Assembly (NCBI GenBank): GCA_004154925.1
Contig: QJNS01000277.1
Location: forward strand, 1 to 64,000
DNA from: Monosporascus cannonballus
Taxonomy: Eukaryota; Ascomycota; Sordariomycetes; Xylariales
Length of the DNA stretch: 64,000 bases
Direction of reading: 5' to 3'
Made by a program: the position numbers and the translations under genes. The notes under the pieces were generated by a model. It ran no database searches. It was not told the origin of the DNA and saw nothing but the letters and a program-made list of their open reading frames with translations. Below, in pieces: positions 46,144 to 57,034 of this stretch; position 1 is the stretch's first letter; each line of letters opens with the position of its first letter.

Positions 46144-46741
46144 TTTCCAAACAGGAGTCAAAAAAACTGTCACGTTCGGGGGATTTTATGTATCTTCAGT
46201 ATGTCAATCTCCTGACCGCACCACCTTGAGAGCAGAGAAGGTTTCACATTACGGCTCAGCCCAGGCTCCCTCCACAGAAAAAGTTGCACATTTTCCATCG
46301 CATGTGGACCTGCTGTAAAAACTTTGAAGCTACCCACAATTTACACTCACGATCCACCTCGACGGTCTGGTGGGACCAGAAAAAGCCATGATAAAACTGC
46401 CAGCCAATAAGGGGAGTCTAATTTCCCCATGAACAAAAAGCTTGCCGCGCATGTCACAACTTGCAAGTAGATACCTAGGTAAGTATAATTAAGATAAGAA
46501 TAGAGTCAACAGTAGCAACAACTTCAACTCTATATCTAGCATCAAATTGTTCTGTAAACCTCGTTCGTACACGCACCATCATGTTCCCTCGGTTATTTAA
46601 CTGAACAGCAGCTCTGACAAGAAATTGTCGGAAATGTCAGTCGTCCGCACTAAAGAAAGTTTCTAAAGTCAAAGGCCGCTGTTGGAGAACTGGGATCACA
46701 TCGTCTAGCGAGTTGTCCTAGCTGGGGAGGCATTCTGTTGT
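46144..46741. other. Intergenic region
   Basis: AT-rich 5' side of the methyltransferase gene, up to the solo LTR. No gene is supported. Confidence 0.4.
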
Positions 46742-46928
46742 TGTGACAGTTAAGCTGATCGGTAGATAAGGTAACATAGAGCGTGAGAAGTGATAATTGT
46801 CTGGCTAGAATTGAGCTCCAGGGAGCGGTGGCTAAGAAGCTCTCTATATACTGTGGGCGCGCCGGAATAAGGTTCTTCCGGGGTGCTGGGAGCTTGATGA
46901 CTAACATAGATACCCCTATTCCACGACA
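46742..46928 (-). mobile_element. Solo LTR, copy C (187 bp), TSD GTTGT
   Basis: On the minus strand it reads TGTCGTGGAATAGGGG ... CTGTCACA. The perfect 5-bp duplication GTTGT flanks it (46737-46741 and 46929-46933). It is the same length as copy B and differs from copies A and B at few sites. It has opposite orientation to copies A and B. No internal domain is attached. Confidence 0.92.
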
Positions 46929-47234
46929 GTTGTCATAACACAATGCCTTGCTGGTGAACAGTGTCTTTCAACTATTCTTATGAGAGCGAATATATAACTT
47001 CGCTAGTCGGCATGGCTAAGTTTAACCCCAACAGCAACAGCAACCACCAACGCCCACCACATAAGGTACTCAAACTCGTCGAGCTAAGTGTCTAGTGTAA
47101 AAGCTCTCTTCGACTCTTCAACTTGTGCTGAAAACCCCAAGCACAACCTATCTGTTCTACTCCTAGAACCCCTTCTACTGGCAGACTCGTTGGACACAAT
47201 GTAGCCTTATTGCTCTAGCATATCAGCCCCTAGC

Positions 47235-47759
47235 ATGGTCGCTACCGGCACTTACAACGCCTTGCTACGGGCTTGTCCGAGAGTCTTGCAGCTCAAACAC
47301 CCTGACCGCATAGCGTGCATCTGCAGCCCCAGCGGGAAAACCTGCTGCCGAGCCGCGGAATCTGCTAACAAACAAGAAGCAGGGAATCACGTTCCAGATG
47401 GGTACCAGACGGAAAGCGAGTCCCTCGCCAATAAGTCGCGAAGGCTGCTAACCGAGATCAGGAACTTAGACAACATCAGAGCCGGCTCAGAGGCCGCCTC
47501 GCTTATGGCCGCCGACCCGGCGATCGTCCAAGTGGGCACGGCGCGGGGGCCGACTCTCGAGGCGTCTTCCCGGCGATTGTTGACGCTCGTCGAGAACATG
47601 GCGACTGACCCGGGATCCCCGGGCGCTGTGGACCCCGCAGTTCTCCGCGTGGGGCCCCCTCTCGACGTTATACGTACGGGAGTATCGAGTGGGAAGACGA
47701 GGGTTTCTAAGATGCGCATACCATATACATGGACCAGCTCGATAGGATTCTTCTCTTGA
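47235..47759 (+). CDS. Hypothetical protein with internal repeats
   Basis: 174-codon ORF in a GC-rich patch. Two tandem segments resemble each other: SRRLLTEIRNLDNIRAGS...DPAIVQVG and SRRLLTLVENMATDPGSPG...DPAVLRVG. A third partial copy (DRILLLRIQNLDHSRR) is found just downstream in a different frame at 47735-47782. The frame change suggests an intron or decay. No domain was recognised and no signal peptide is present. It may be a small gene or a fragment of one. Confidence 0.4.
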   Translation: MVATGTYNALLRACPRVLQLKHPDRIACICSPSGKTCCRAAESANKQEAGNHVPDGYQTESESLANKSRRLLTEIRNLDNIRAGSEAASLMAADPAIVQVGTARGPTLEASSRRLLTLVENMATDPGSPGAVDPAVLRVGPPLDVIRTGVSSGKTRVSKMRIPYTWTSSIGFFS

Positions 47760-48609
47760 GAATCCAGAACCTCGACCATTCTAGAAGATTTGAAGGCCGT
47801 CGGCCCATCAATAATCCAAGGGTCCCTTCAGGAGGTAGGTCACAGCGAGGAGGTATCGTCAGAGTGCGGTCAACCTCCTCCTGGATCACACAACATCGGA
47901 AGACCGGGTGGACACTTGCCAGTCGTGTGGCTATCGAGGAGGTAGGGTTTGATGTAAGTTGTGACCTTGAGGTAAGCGTAGTATTCCGCATCAGATCAGG
48001 ACGCCTGCCCTCTTGCGAAGCTTGCCTGGGTAGTGCCTACAATAAGTTGCTTGTAATAGGCAATACAAATTCTGCAAGGCTAGCGTTTATGTCCTTAAAG
48101 CAAATAAGAGTTAATATGTTAATACGTAGAACTACTATAAGCTTGCGTTGAATATACTTGAGCGTCTTGGGTGGGCCCTAAATCCAAATGCCGGGAGGCC
48201 GCGTAAGGTCTCATCTAGCCTTTTATCACTTTCTTTCCCAACTTAGTATTAGTAGGCAACACGTAGATACTACTACGCCCGCCACATATACCTGTCGTTA
48301 TATACTTTTCCGTTGCAGTGCGATCCGTGCCATGGGATGCACGATTACCTTAATTAATTCTAGATAGTCCTGCATTGAGAGAACGGCAATATCTCAGTCC
48401 CCAAATCTCATTGTTTAGACTCAGTCATCATGCGCAGCAGACTGCTGTCCTTTCTACCAATATTCCAATTCCAAGTTTAACAACGCAAACTAGACAGCCA
48501 GACGGAGGCCGATGTCGCCATCTGACTTTGAAACCGTCCCGGGACAGCGAGAAGGTAGAAAGCCCGCCAAAACATGCCATCGTAATCCTGAACCGCGCAA
48601 TGAGTTCCT

Positions 48610-49100
48610 CTCCTGCATTGCAGGGTGGCGGCATACCCGTCCATCGGCGGCATCGTCCTCGGGCACTTCGCCGCGGTATAACTCAAGCAGTTGAACCTGT
48701 CGAACTTCGAGACCGCCGTCTGCTCGGGGGCCTCGCGGACGAAGACGAGTTTGCGCTAGCGATGATACGCTGGGGAGCGCACTAGTGGCCGAGTCTGTCT
48801 TCCTATTCCCCCCACTACGAGCGCCTCAGCAGCATGTCCATGCTGTACGACTTCCACTTCCTACCTCGCATCAACGTCGGATATCCGTCTGCCGGAAAGG
48901 GGGCCTGGGTGTTCAAGTTTTCCGAGGATGTGATGGGTTGAGACGAGGATGGATTAAGCCGTATCTGGACCGTATGCCGCCCGACTGGTATGGGGCGATC
49001 AACCTGGCGCTGACTGCCGATGAGAGATGCGAGGTTTTGAGGAGAAATGGCGGCACGTTTTATGAGGACGTCGAGGATTGCGATAATATCCCTAATGCGC
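48610..49100 (+). pseudogene. Decayed gene with three C-to-T type stops and two frame changes
   Basis: Protein-like sequence is spread over three frames: VAAYPSIGGIVLGHFAAV, then stop TAA (48679) and LKQLNLSNFETAV; ADEDEFALAMIRWGAH, then TAG (48783) and WPSLSSYSPHYERLSSMSML through KGAWVFKFSEDVMG, then TGA (48939); and finally MPPDWYGAINLALTADERC and NGGTFYEDVEDC. TAA, TAG and TGA fit original CAA, CAG and CGA, the classic RIP products. A CAG splice-like junction precedes VAAYP (48623). The family was not recognised. Confidence 0.7.
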
Positions 49101-49687
49101 TTGAAAAGGGGGGAAGGGGGGGTGTTATCAAAAGGGGAAGAGACATGAAGAATTCCACCGGAGGGACGATGTTGAGTATTTCGATAGTTGGCTTAGTCAT
49201 AGCATTGCGGATACATGGTCTGACCGATGGAATAGAGACGGGAGCGTAGGTGATAGTGGCCTGACTGTACGCTTTGTCTCATAGTCGATGGAACGAGCCT
49301 CTGTTAAAAGGGGCTAAGAGGCCCACAGGGTTTATTATGCTTAGTGATTATACTCCGAGCAATTAAGAGATAGAACTCAGATGCCGCTAACCCTCTGAAC
49401 CAGGCCGCCCTCAAAGATGGCTTTTCGGCCCTTGCGCGTAACTAACGTACTGATTGCTACGAGTCGTACATTTTCTCTCCCATAAATCGGGCTAGCAACG
49501 TGCCATCGATACGCGAATCTAGTATTGAGTATGGCATGATGTCTGTCGTACGCAGGATATTGATAAACCAGCTACGGCCTTGGTGGTACGCCAGAGGTTG
49601 CACAAGTGAAGAGACAAATGCCAATAACAAATAATATACAACGTGAGAAGACATATCCGTTTCCCACCTCTAAAACTGATTACTTCG
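49101..49687. other. Gene-free region
   Basis: Downstream remains of the pseudogene and the 3' flank of the ThuA-like gene. Nothing supportable. Confidence 0.4.
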
Positions 49688-50362
49688 CTAAATGTCTCCA
49701 GCTGCCCATAGTATACCGTTTAGTAAATGAGATCTGAATTTCCCGTCATCATAAGCCTCATCAAAGTGTCCCAGCGACGTGTAGAAGGTCCGACCACCAT
49801 CAAATTCCCGACACCAGGCCAGCGGATGGTCATACCCCATATTCCCACCATCATAACCCGTCTCGTCGATAGAGAGCAGCACGGTGACCTTTCGGCGAGG
49901 GTTCGCCGAGAAGTTATACCACTCGTCAAACCAGCGCCATTTCTCCGGCAGTCCGTTAACAATGACGTGGTCCGGCCTCTCAGCGGTCACCACCCCCGGC
50001 TGGGGTTTCGGGTGATCCGTGAACACGGCGCCGATGAGTTCGCCGTGCCATGGATCATCGGGCATCCCGGTTGCTGCGCAGTGCACGCCGACGAAACCTT
50101 CTCCACCCCGCACGTAGCTCCGTAGCCCTGATAGCTGCTCTTCGGTGAGGAAGTTGCCACTCGTCTGCAGAAATATGACCACGGTGTATTGAGATAGATT
50201 ATCGGCGGTTATGAGAGACGCATCTTCGGAGGCGTCTACGCTGAATGCCCCGGTCGATTCCCCGAGCTCTTTAATCGCTTTGATGCCTGCGGGGATGGAC
50301 TCATGGCGATAACTGGCCGTCTTGCTGAACACGAAGACTTTGAAAGCGCTTTCGGTTTCCAT
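49688..50362 (-). CDS. ThuA-like domain protein
   Basis: 224-residue protein of the ThuA (trehalose utilisation) fold, a glutamine-amidotransferase-like fold. Visible blocks: FKVFVFSKTASYRHESIPAG at the N-terminus, YTVVIFLQTSGNFLTEEQ, YVRGGEGFVGVHCAATG, and GYDHPLAWCREFDGGRTFYTSLGH (the conserved W-C/R-E-GGR-F-YT-GH end) near the C-terminus. The start at 50362 is in a strong context (ACCATGG); an alternative ATG at 50401 adds 13 residues. No signal peptide is present. The fungal role is not established; bacterial relatives act in sugar or glycan metabolism. The upstream reading of the frame looks non-coding. Confidence 0.88.
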   Translation of the reverse strand: METESAFKVFVFSKTASYRHESIPAGIKAIKELGESTGAFSVDASEDASLITADNLSQYTVVIFLQTSGNFLTEEQLSGLRSYVRGGEGFVGVHCAATGMPDDPWHGELIGAVFTDHPKPQPGVVTAERPDHVIVNGLPEKWRWFDEWYNFSANPRRKVTVLLSIDETGYDGGNMGYDHPLAWCREFDGGRTFYTSLGHFDEAYDDGKFRSHLLNGILWAAGDI

Positions 50363-51063
50363 GGTAAGCTGCGGGATACTGTCACTGAAGTTGGTTTTCA
50401 TTACTATTGTTTTGGAGGGAGAACACTTCCTCGTGCTTGTACCACTGGAGCATGTGGGCTGGTATACCTCGCCGGCATAGGTTCCTCGCGTCAAATTCGG
50501 ATTAGTCGAGCTGCGGAAACCCGAATTCAAAGCCTAATTTGACGAACAGCTACCCTTCCGTCCAATCGGACCGATTTATAATAGCGCTAGCATTTCATTA
50601 GTTCCTGCTTCAAGCATCGGAAACGTGTTTGGAGGGATGTGACGACCCATGAGATGGAATTCATATAAGTCGACATCTCCGAGCTCTCCTATTTCCTACA
50701 GGTGACTGGAGCCTTACCTGGTAAGAGATGCCCTTTCACCCTGCTTACCAATAGGTTCATGAAGTTTTCCACGTCAGCTACCGCTAGGGTTAAACCATAA
50801 TTAAATGGCTTCCGGTAAGTGACGCTCTGACACAGAAACAGAATGCCTTACGAGTTTATTTGAAGTTACTGAAGTTGATTTACGGGTTTATCGTAGGTTC
50901 AGTAAGCAGTAACCGTGCATCCCTTAGATAATCATCGTTGATGTTTCCTGATATCATCCACATATAGACTAATCCTACAGACCCTGACAATTCGCCGCGA
51001 GCCACAGCGCGATTTTATAACGGGAGACTGTAAGCCCCATCCCCACAGTCCCGGCCTGAGCTT
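50363..51063. other. Intergenic region
   Basis: Between the ThuA-like gene's start and the 3' end of the first permease. No coding sequence is supported. Confidence 0.45.
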
Positions 51064-52874
51064 TCAGGCAATCCAGAACCATATCCTCTCCAAGAAATTC
51101 CTAGGAACGACCACGGGCCACGTCCCCTCAAGACTGTCGATCTCGGCCTTTCCGCTCCAGAGGTCCATATCGTGGACCTTGACAAACTTGGTGCGCTTGA
51201 CGAACTTGTAACCAAGGAACAGTCCGGCGAAGATGGGGATGTTAATGTACGGCGGCAAGAACGTCTTGGCGCTGAACTTTCCCGGGAAGAACGCGTCGAA
51301 GCCGTTCGTCAGCGCCACGAGGAGACAGAAGAAGATGGCGAAGTACGCGAGGTACGGCTGCAGTGGCGACCTGTACGGCAGGGTGTCTCGGGAAATCCCG
51401 TTGTACTGCAACCCCTGGTAGAAGCGCACGTAGACGACACAGGTAGAGGCCCACACGATAAGAGTGGAAACCGCGGTGAGGTTCGAAAACCAGAAGAATA
51501 CCTCATCGCCACGGTTGTTGACATTCAGGTAGGATAAGAAGCCTAGAGCCGTGGTTGCAGCGACGGCGCCATACGGAACACGAAACTTCTCGTACGTCAG
51601 GATCTTCGGTGCCTTCCCGTCAAGCGCCGCGGAGTACAACACTCGGGTCGAGCCATAGAAGAAAGAATTTCCGGCGGACCAGGCAGAGCTCAAGACGACG
51701 GCGTTGATGATGGAAGGAAGGACTCTGATTCCACCGTTTTTAATCGCGATGACGAAGGGCGATGCTCCCGCGCCAGGTTCGTCGTTGTTTATCGCATTCA
51801 GGAGACCCGGGTCTTGAGATGATACGCACATTGTAACGAGGAATATCGCCAGCACGTAGAAGATCAATATTCTCCAGAAGACTCGGCGGACAGCCTTGGG
51901 GATGTTGCGCCGCGGGTTCTCCGTCTCGCCGGCGGCGACAACAACCATCTCGCTACCGCCGTACGCGAACGTGGCCTGTGTGAACACCCTCCAGAAAGCG
52001 AGGAAACGACCGAGGGCACCGGGTACGAGATATTCGTTCATGACCCCGGGATTCGCCCAGTAACGGAAGCCGATGGCGCCGCCTTCCGGCGCACCGCCGC
52101 ACGTGATGATCAGCATGAGCAGGATCAACCCGATGATGGTAGTAATCTTGATGGCACCGAACACGAACTCGGCCTCACCGTAGATCCGCACGGGCAAACA
52201 GTTGACTAGGACCATTGCGGCGAAGAACACCGTAATCAGCGCTACCCTGGGTATGGAATTCGGCCAGAAATCGACAATCACCACCGCCACCGTCACTTCG
52301 ATGGGGACTCCGATGGCGAGCTGATACCTTCAGTAGACAGAGTTAGAGATTTCCCCTTCACATCTGAATGAGCTTATTAACATGTGCAAGGAACCATGAC
52401 CCATTCGACTTTGCCTGCGAAGCGACTATATGTGGACAAACGTACAGAAATATAGGACTGGATAAGGCTCCAGTCCCTCCTTACTTACCAGTAATTCCAG
52501 CCGAGGGTAAATCCGAGAGCTTCATCGACGTAACGGGTTGCATATACGGGTACGGCGCCGGGTAAAGGGAGATAGGTCGCCATCTCACCCAGGCTGTTGA
52601 TGACGCAGAAGAGGTTAAAACCGGTGATGATGTAGGCCAGGACCGCGGATAGGGGTCCGGCGAGCGAGATCATCTGTCCGGAACCGACGAACAAGCCGGT
52701 GCCGATGGCACCCGACAGCGCAAGGAACTGCACATGTCGCGATTTGAGCTTGCGCTCGAGGTTTCCGACGTGGCGGTTCTCGTGCTCGTGCTTCGGGTCG
52801 TTGACGATATCGGGACCGTCAGCAGCATATGCCGGGGTAGGCCCTTCTTTCTTTGCTGCTTCGATATCTGCCAT
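51064..52874 (-). CDS. Amino acid permease (YAT/APC family), first paralogue
   Basis: 549-residue plasma-membrane amino acid:proton symporter with 12 predicted membrane segments. Exons are 52489-52874 and 51064-52327; the 161-nt intron uses GTAAGT and an AAG acceptor. The start ATG (52874) gives MADIEAAKKEG; the longer reading begins with TTG. The hallmark is LKSRHVQFLALSGAIGTGLFVGSG at the first helix. EMATYLPLPGAVPVYATRYV, NYWYQLAIGVPIEVTVA, FAYGGSEMVVVAAGETENPRRNIP and SAGNSFFYGSTRVLYSAALDG follow. The C-tail ends RNFLERIWFWIA. The specific amino acids are unknown. It is divergent from the second permease gene at 57035, with about 4.2 kb between them. Confidence 0.94.
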
Positions 52875-54921
52875 GCTTTGGTTCAAGGCGTCCAGCCGGG
52901 GTGGTAGGAGTCCGGGGCCTTAGTAAGAAGGACGGGAAGCATTAATCGTTCCCTGGGATGCGCAGCATGTTTATCTACCTACTATAGGCGACTGGGTGTC
53001 GATCTCGAACCCTATTCGGCCTTGTCATCGCCCGAGAAACATTGCGGGGTAGCTGGATACTACGTATCATTCATGAGAACTCCTTGGTGAAACGTCGGTG
53101 TTATCATTGGTTGTACGAAAATAAGATCCAATAACTCTAAGGCTCGGCATCTCTTTTGGCGTGGTCTCGAGGTAAGCCAAGGGTCCGAATCTAGAAGCTG
53201 TGGGGGTTGAAGTTGGAGATGACCAAATTGTGCCAAGTTGAGTTTGCGGGGGAAGTGCAAGGGATAGGTCCTCCTAAGGAACGAGCAGCTGACTGGTCGC
53301 CAGCTAAGCCTCATGCTCAACGGTCAACTGTCATGCTTATATTAGCTTGACCGGGAAGGGGGGGCGGGGGGAATGGGCAGCTAGAGCTGGTTCTCGATTA
53401 ATTTAGTTCATTTATTCATTAATAAACATAGATATCCACCCATTTACTTATCCTGGGGAAAGGACAGTGAAGCATGCTGGCTCTCGCTCGCGTGCATGAT
53501 CAAGTTACTTCTTATCGCGAGTTCATGAGGGGATAGGAGAAGGTGTGACGGCTAGGCGGTTTAACCAACTATTAAACCTAAGTCGTACGGGTTTATGTTG
53601 GCAGGAGTATCGTGGGATTCTGAGCAATAGATACAGTAACCGGTCACGTCTCGTAATACCAAGGGCGTCTTGGGTAACGAATTGTTGTTGCAAGCTGCTG
53701 CTATCCAAACTATAGAAATAATGAGCGTATATATCTTAGTTTGGCTCACTGGCTCACCACCAGTGAGTTGGTGATCCGTCACGTGACCTGGCCCACTTGG
53801 CTGTTCCTGTTGCGACCGTTTCTGGAGGCCGTGGCTTGTCAGGACGTGACAGAAGGCTCCTGGTCGATGCCGCTCAGCCAGGAAATTGATGATTACTGGA
53901 TTACAAGACTACCATTATCAGTTACGTCCGTGCAGAGTCTAACTGTTACGCAGTTAACTTAAGGCCAATGGGATTCATATACAACTGGGCAGCCTCACCG
54001 TTACTTTCTCAACGGCTATGTACTAAACTACTGCATTGTTCTCTGGACTTCTCGCAAAAGACGAGGTCTGTACCTAAAGTATTAGTTCCCTACCATGAGT
54101 ATGGATTTTACCAGGTCCTGCGATATCGGAGCTAGTCGCAGGGAACCGTGGACGCTGGATCCGTGAGGTTCTAGAGGCTCTAGGTGAACAGGGAGACAGC
54201 TACTTATACCCCTGTAAGATATTTATATTATATCTTGGGGTGCAGGATGAATCGCCACAGCCGAAGACCAAAAGATGCTGCCAAGCCACAGGCAATCAAT
54301 CAGTGTGCATCCCAAGCAATGCTAAGATTTTGTGGCGCTCGGCAGATGGATGAGCCTCTCTCTGCCGAATAGATCTATTTACGTAAACCACATGGATGAA
54401 ACGCGAATATCCGTAGAAGCCAATTGTCTGATCCTAATGGCATAATAAAGACTAATACGAAAGTATTGGATTTTTATGATACCGAGGAGTTAATTCCTTG
54501 TATCGGAGACGGAACAGACATGGTTTGGCATCTCGACTCTTGAGAATTACGTACTGGTAAATGCATAAACATCCAAACCTACCCAACATGTGACTGTCAG
54601 CTAAACTAGAAACTCGGCCAACATCACTACAAACATATGTATCAGCCCACCGTCGCCAACATTGACTCTGTTCTTACATATCTCAAGTTCGACTTTATCA
54701 AGTCTGGTACGGCGTCATGCTTCTCTGAGAGGTTCCCGACTACGTGAGCCCTCTCGATCGGTGTAATTACTCCATGAAAATATTTTTACCAGATTCCTCG
54801 TCGGACTCCGATGGCTTGTGTTTTCTGGCGCAATCGCACTGATTCTGAGTATTTAATAAGCATCGCCATCCTCGTCAAGACCTTCCGGACCATCGCCGCC
54901 GTTATCGGTCGCATCACGGTC
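52875..54921. other. Intergenic region
   Basis: Left part of the spacer between the two permeases. No coding sequence is supported. GGGGGGGCGGGGGG occurs near 53358. Confidence 0.4.
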
Positions 54922-55313
54922 TAGGGTTTGCAATGGGTACCCAATGGATACCCACGGACTACCCACGACCGTGGGTGGTCTTGCGTTTTCCCAAAAAAAT
55001 ACCCACGACTACCCACCCACCAACTAACCACCCACGGGTACCTCTGGGTATTTTTGAATACGTATTAATCTGCGTACTAATTCGTATTTCCGTTAAAATA
55101 TTCGCGCATATAGAGCTACGTATTAAAACGAAAAGACTAATTAATAAAAATTTCCATATTCCACTTAAATCGAGGGTACCCACAAATGGTTAGTCCATGG
55201 GTAATTTCATTTTACCTCCGCATCCTTGTTAACCACCCATGTAAATTTTTACCTAACCACGGATACCCGTGGTAGGAAATTTTAGCGTGGGTGGGTGGGT
55301 AGTGCAAACCCTA
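54922..55313. mobile_element. MITE-like element related to the 211-bp element (392 bp)
   Basis: The left end TAGGGTTTGCAATGGGTACCC and the right end, read inverted, TAGGGTTTGCACTACCCACCC share TAGGGTTTGCA. The interior is AT-rich with CGTATTAATCTGCGTACTAATTCGTATT-type repeats. No clear 8-bp duplication was seen. The flanks instead show TCACGG and CCGTGA, which pair as an inverted repeat. It may be a derivative or rearranged relative of the 56,436 element. Confidence 0.65.
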
Positions 55314-56435
55314 AGCCCGTGATAGTGGTGGCCTTTCCCGTTGTGTCAGAGAAAAGGGTGCACAGTGTGAAAGGCAGGAAGAATCAGACTCGCAGGTGGG
55401 TAGCCGGTATATAGAAGTGACCAGTAACGCCTGCTTCCTCCATATGATGGGAGGAAGCAGCCCTGTATGTACACCTACAACCCCTGTATAGCCCCTGTAT
55501 AGCCCCTGTCTAGAAGATTCCACTTTGGCACGTGACACGCTCACGTAAGGCTGTTCCGCTCACTCGGTATATCCAATTGTCGTCACCGTACTTACGCCCA
55601 GCCCACCGGCACTGGTCTTTACAGTGTCTGTTGTTTCTTGTCTGTATCTAGCTCAGTAGAATGCGATGCAGTTTGTAGGGAAACTGAAGAGGCCTTAATA
55701 AAAGAAGTATCGAAGTCTATTCGTTGTCTTTACGTTGCTGCCGGCTCTATATAGCGTATCGTAGCAAGCCGCGTGAAACAATGCAGACGGCTGTACTAAA
55801 CGCAAATGGTAATGCCTGTCGTTTCTTTCCTACCAATTCGTAAGCGTCAACGGACCACTGGTACCATTAAAATCGAACCATATGAGCATCCTCGTGTTCC
55901 TCTATAGGGGTCGGTCCATACTCTCTTAGACGAAGCCTCTCTATATATGGTAGATCGCGAAGAAGCGTTGCAGGGACACCGAGGACATCAATATTGTGTC
56001 TTCATTCACGAAAGAATTTAAGTTTTAGTAGTCCTTCAAATGAGGGCGGCAACATTGTAAATAACCTGGTTAACGAGAGCATATTCATTTCCTTGCGATA
56101 ATATGTGGCCAGCCGAGGCCACGAAAGTGTTGCCTTATAATTACGTGAAAAGGCGGCGGATATTTCTTTTTCAAGGTGAGGTACAAGCTGCTAGTCTACC
56201 TCCCTCCTTCTACTACCCAGTTATGGATATATTCCCCGAATCTAAAAATGATGAGGCGCTATCCTGTGGAGTCCCCCATCCGGCACTCGGTTAGCTACGC
56301 AGGAAAGGGAAGGTCCATAGCATAAGACCCCGGAAACTGGGGTGGCCTATAATCCTACGAAAATAATGAGAATATGTAATGTACGGTAATCATATGGAAT
56401 AGTCTCCCTCAAACGACTGGATTATGCCCTCTATG
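55314..56435. other. Intergenic region
   Basis: No coding sequence is supported. It contains a 3 x 11-bp tandem repeat at 55481-55513. Confidence 0.4.
55481..55513 (+). repeat. Tandem repeat, 3 x 11 bp
   Basis: CCCCTGTATAG, CCCCTGTATAG and CCCCTGTCTAG follow one another without gaps. The third unit has one substitution. Confidence 0.8.
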
Positions 56436-56646
56436 TAGGGTTTGCAATGGGTACCCAAATGGGTACCCATCACTACCCACGACGTAAATTCACACGTCAT
56501 AAATGCTTAATACTTAGGGTTTCCTAGAAAGATTTATTATACAAGTAATTCTGTATTGTTTACAGAGGTTTATTATTTATTTATGATTGAAAATATCATC
56601 CGTGGGTCGTGATGGGTACCCATTTGGGTACCCATTGCAAACGCTA
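56436..56646. mobile_element. hAT-like MITE (211 bp), TSD CCTCTATG
   Basis: The left end is TAGGGTTTGCAATGGGTACCC and the right end, inverted, is TAGCGTTTGCAATGGGTACCC. The match continues through AAATGGGTACCCATCAC for about 40 bp with one mismatch. An exact 8-bp duplication CCTCTATG lies at 56428-56435 and 56647-56654. TAGGG ends with an 8-bp duplication are typical of hAT elements. There is no room for a transposase, so it is non-autonomous. The GGGTACCC word occurs twice in each terminal repeat. Confidence 0.9.
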
Positions 56647-57034
56647 CCTCTATGGAGTGTCTTATCAAAGACGGCGTACTCACGCGGTTCTTATTAGCCT
56701 CACCGGCGGGTATTACCGTCCATCTGCGGTTCTCCGCATTATATCATGCCAAGGTTTCCCACCTCGAGTGCAAACCCCCCAGCCGACCCACCGGGATCGC
56801 TGTGATCGTCACAGTGTGCTTTATCTATGGACTGGACCCCTTGCGTCAGGGGCGGACAGTGGACGAATCGTATATTGATTCGCCGGCCCCGCGTGCGAGG
56901 ATGAACCATTGAAATGTCTACCATTGCTCTTGTCCACATTCAGCAACGTAGACGACTCCCTCAAACTTCACCCTCGGTCCACGATATTTTGGTTTGAAGC
57001 AGCTTCACCGAACTGAACAGTCAGCTAGGTAACC

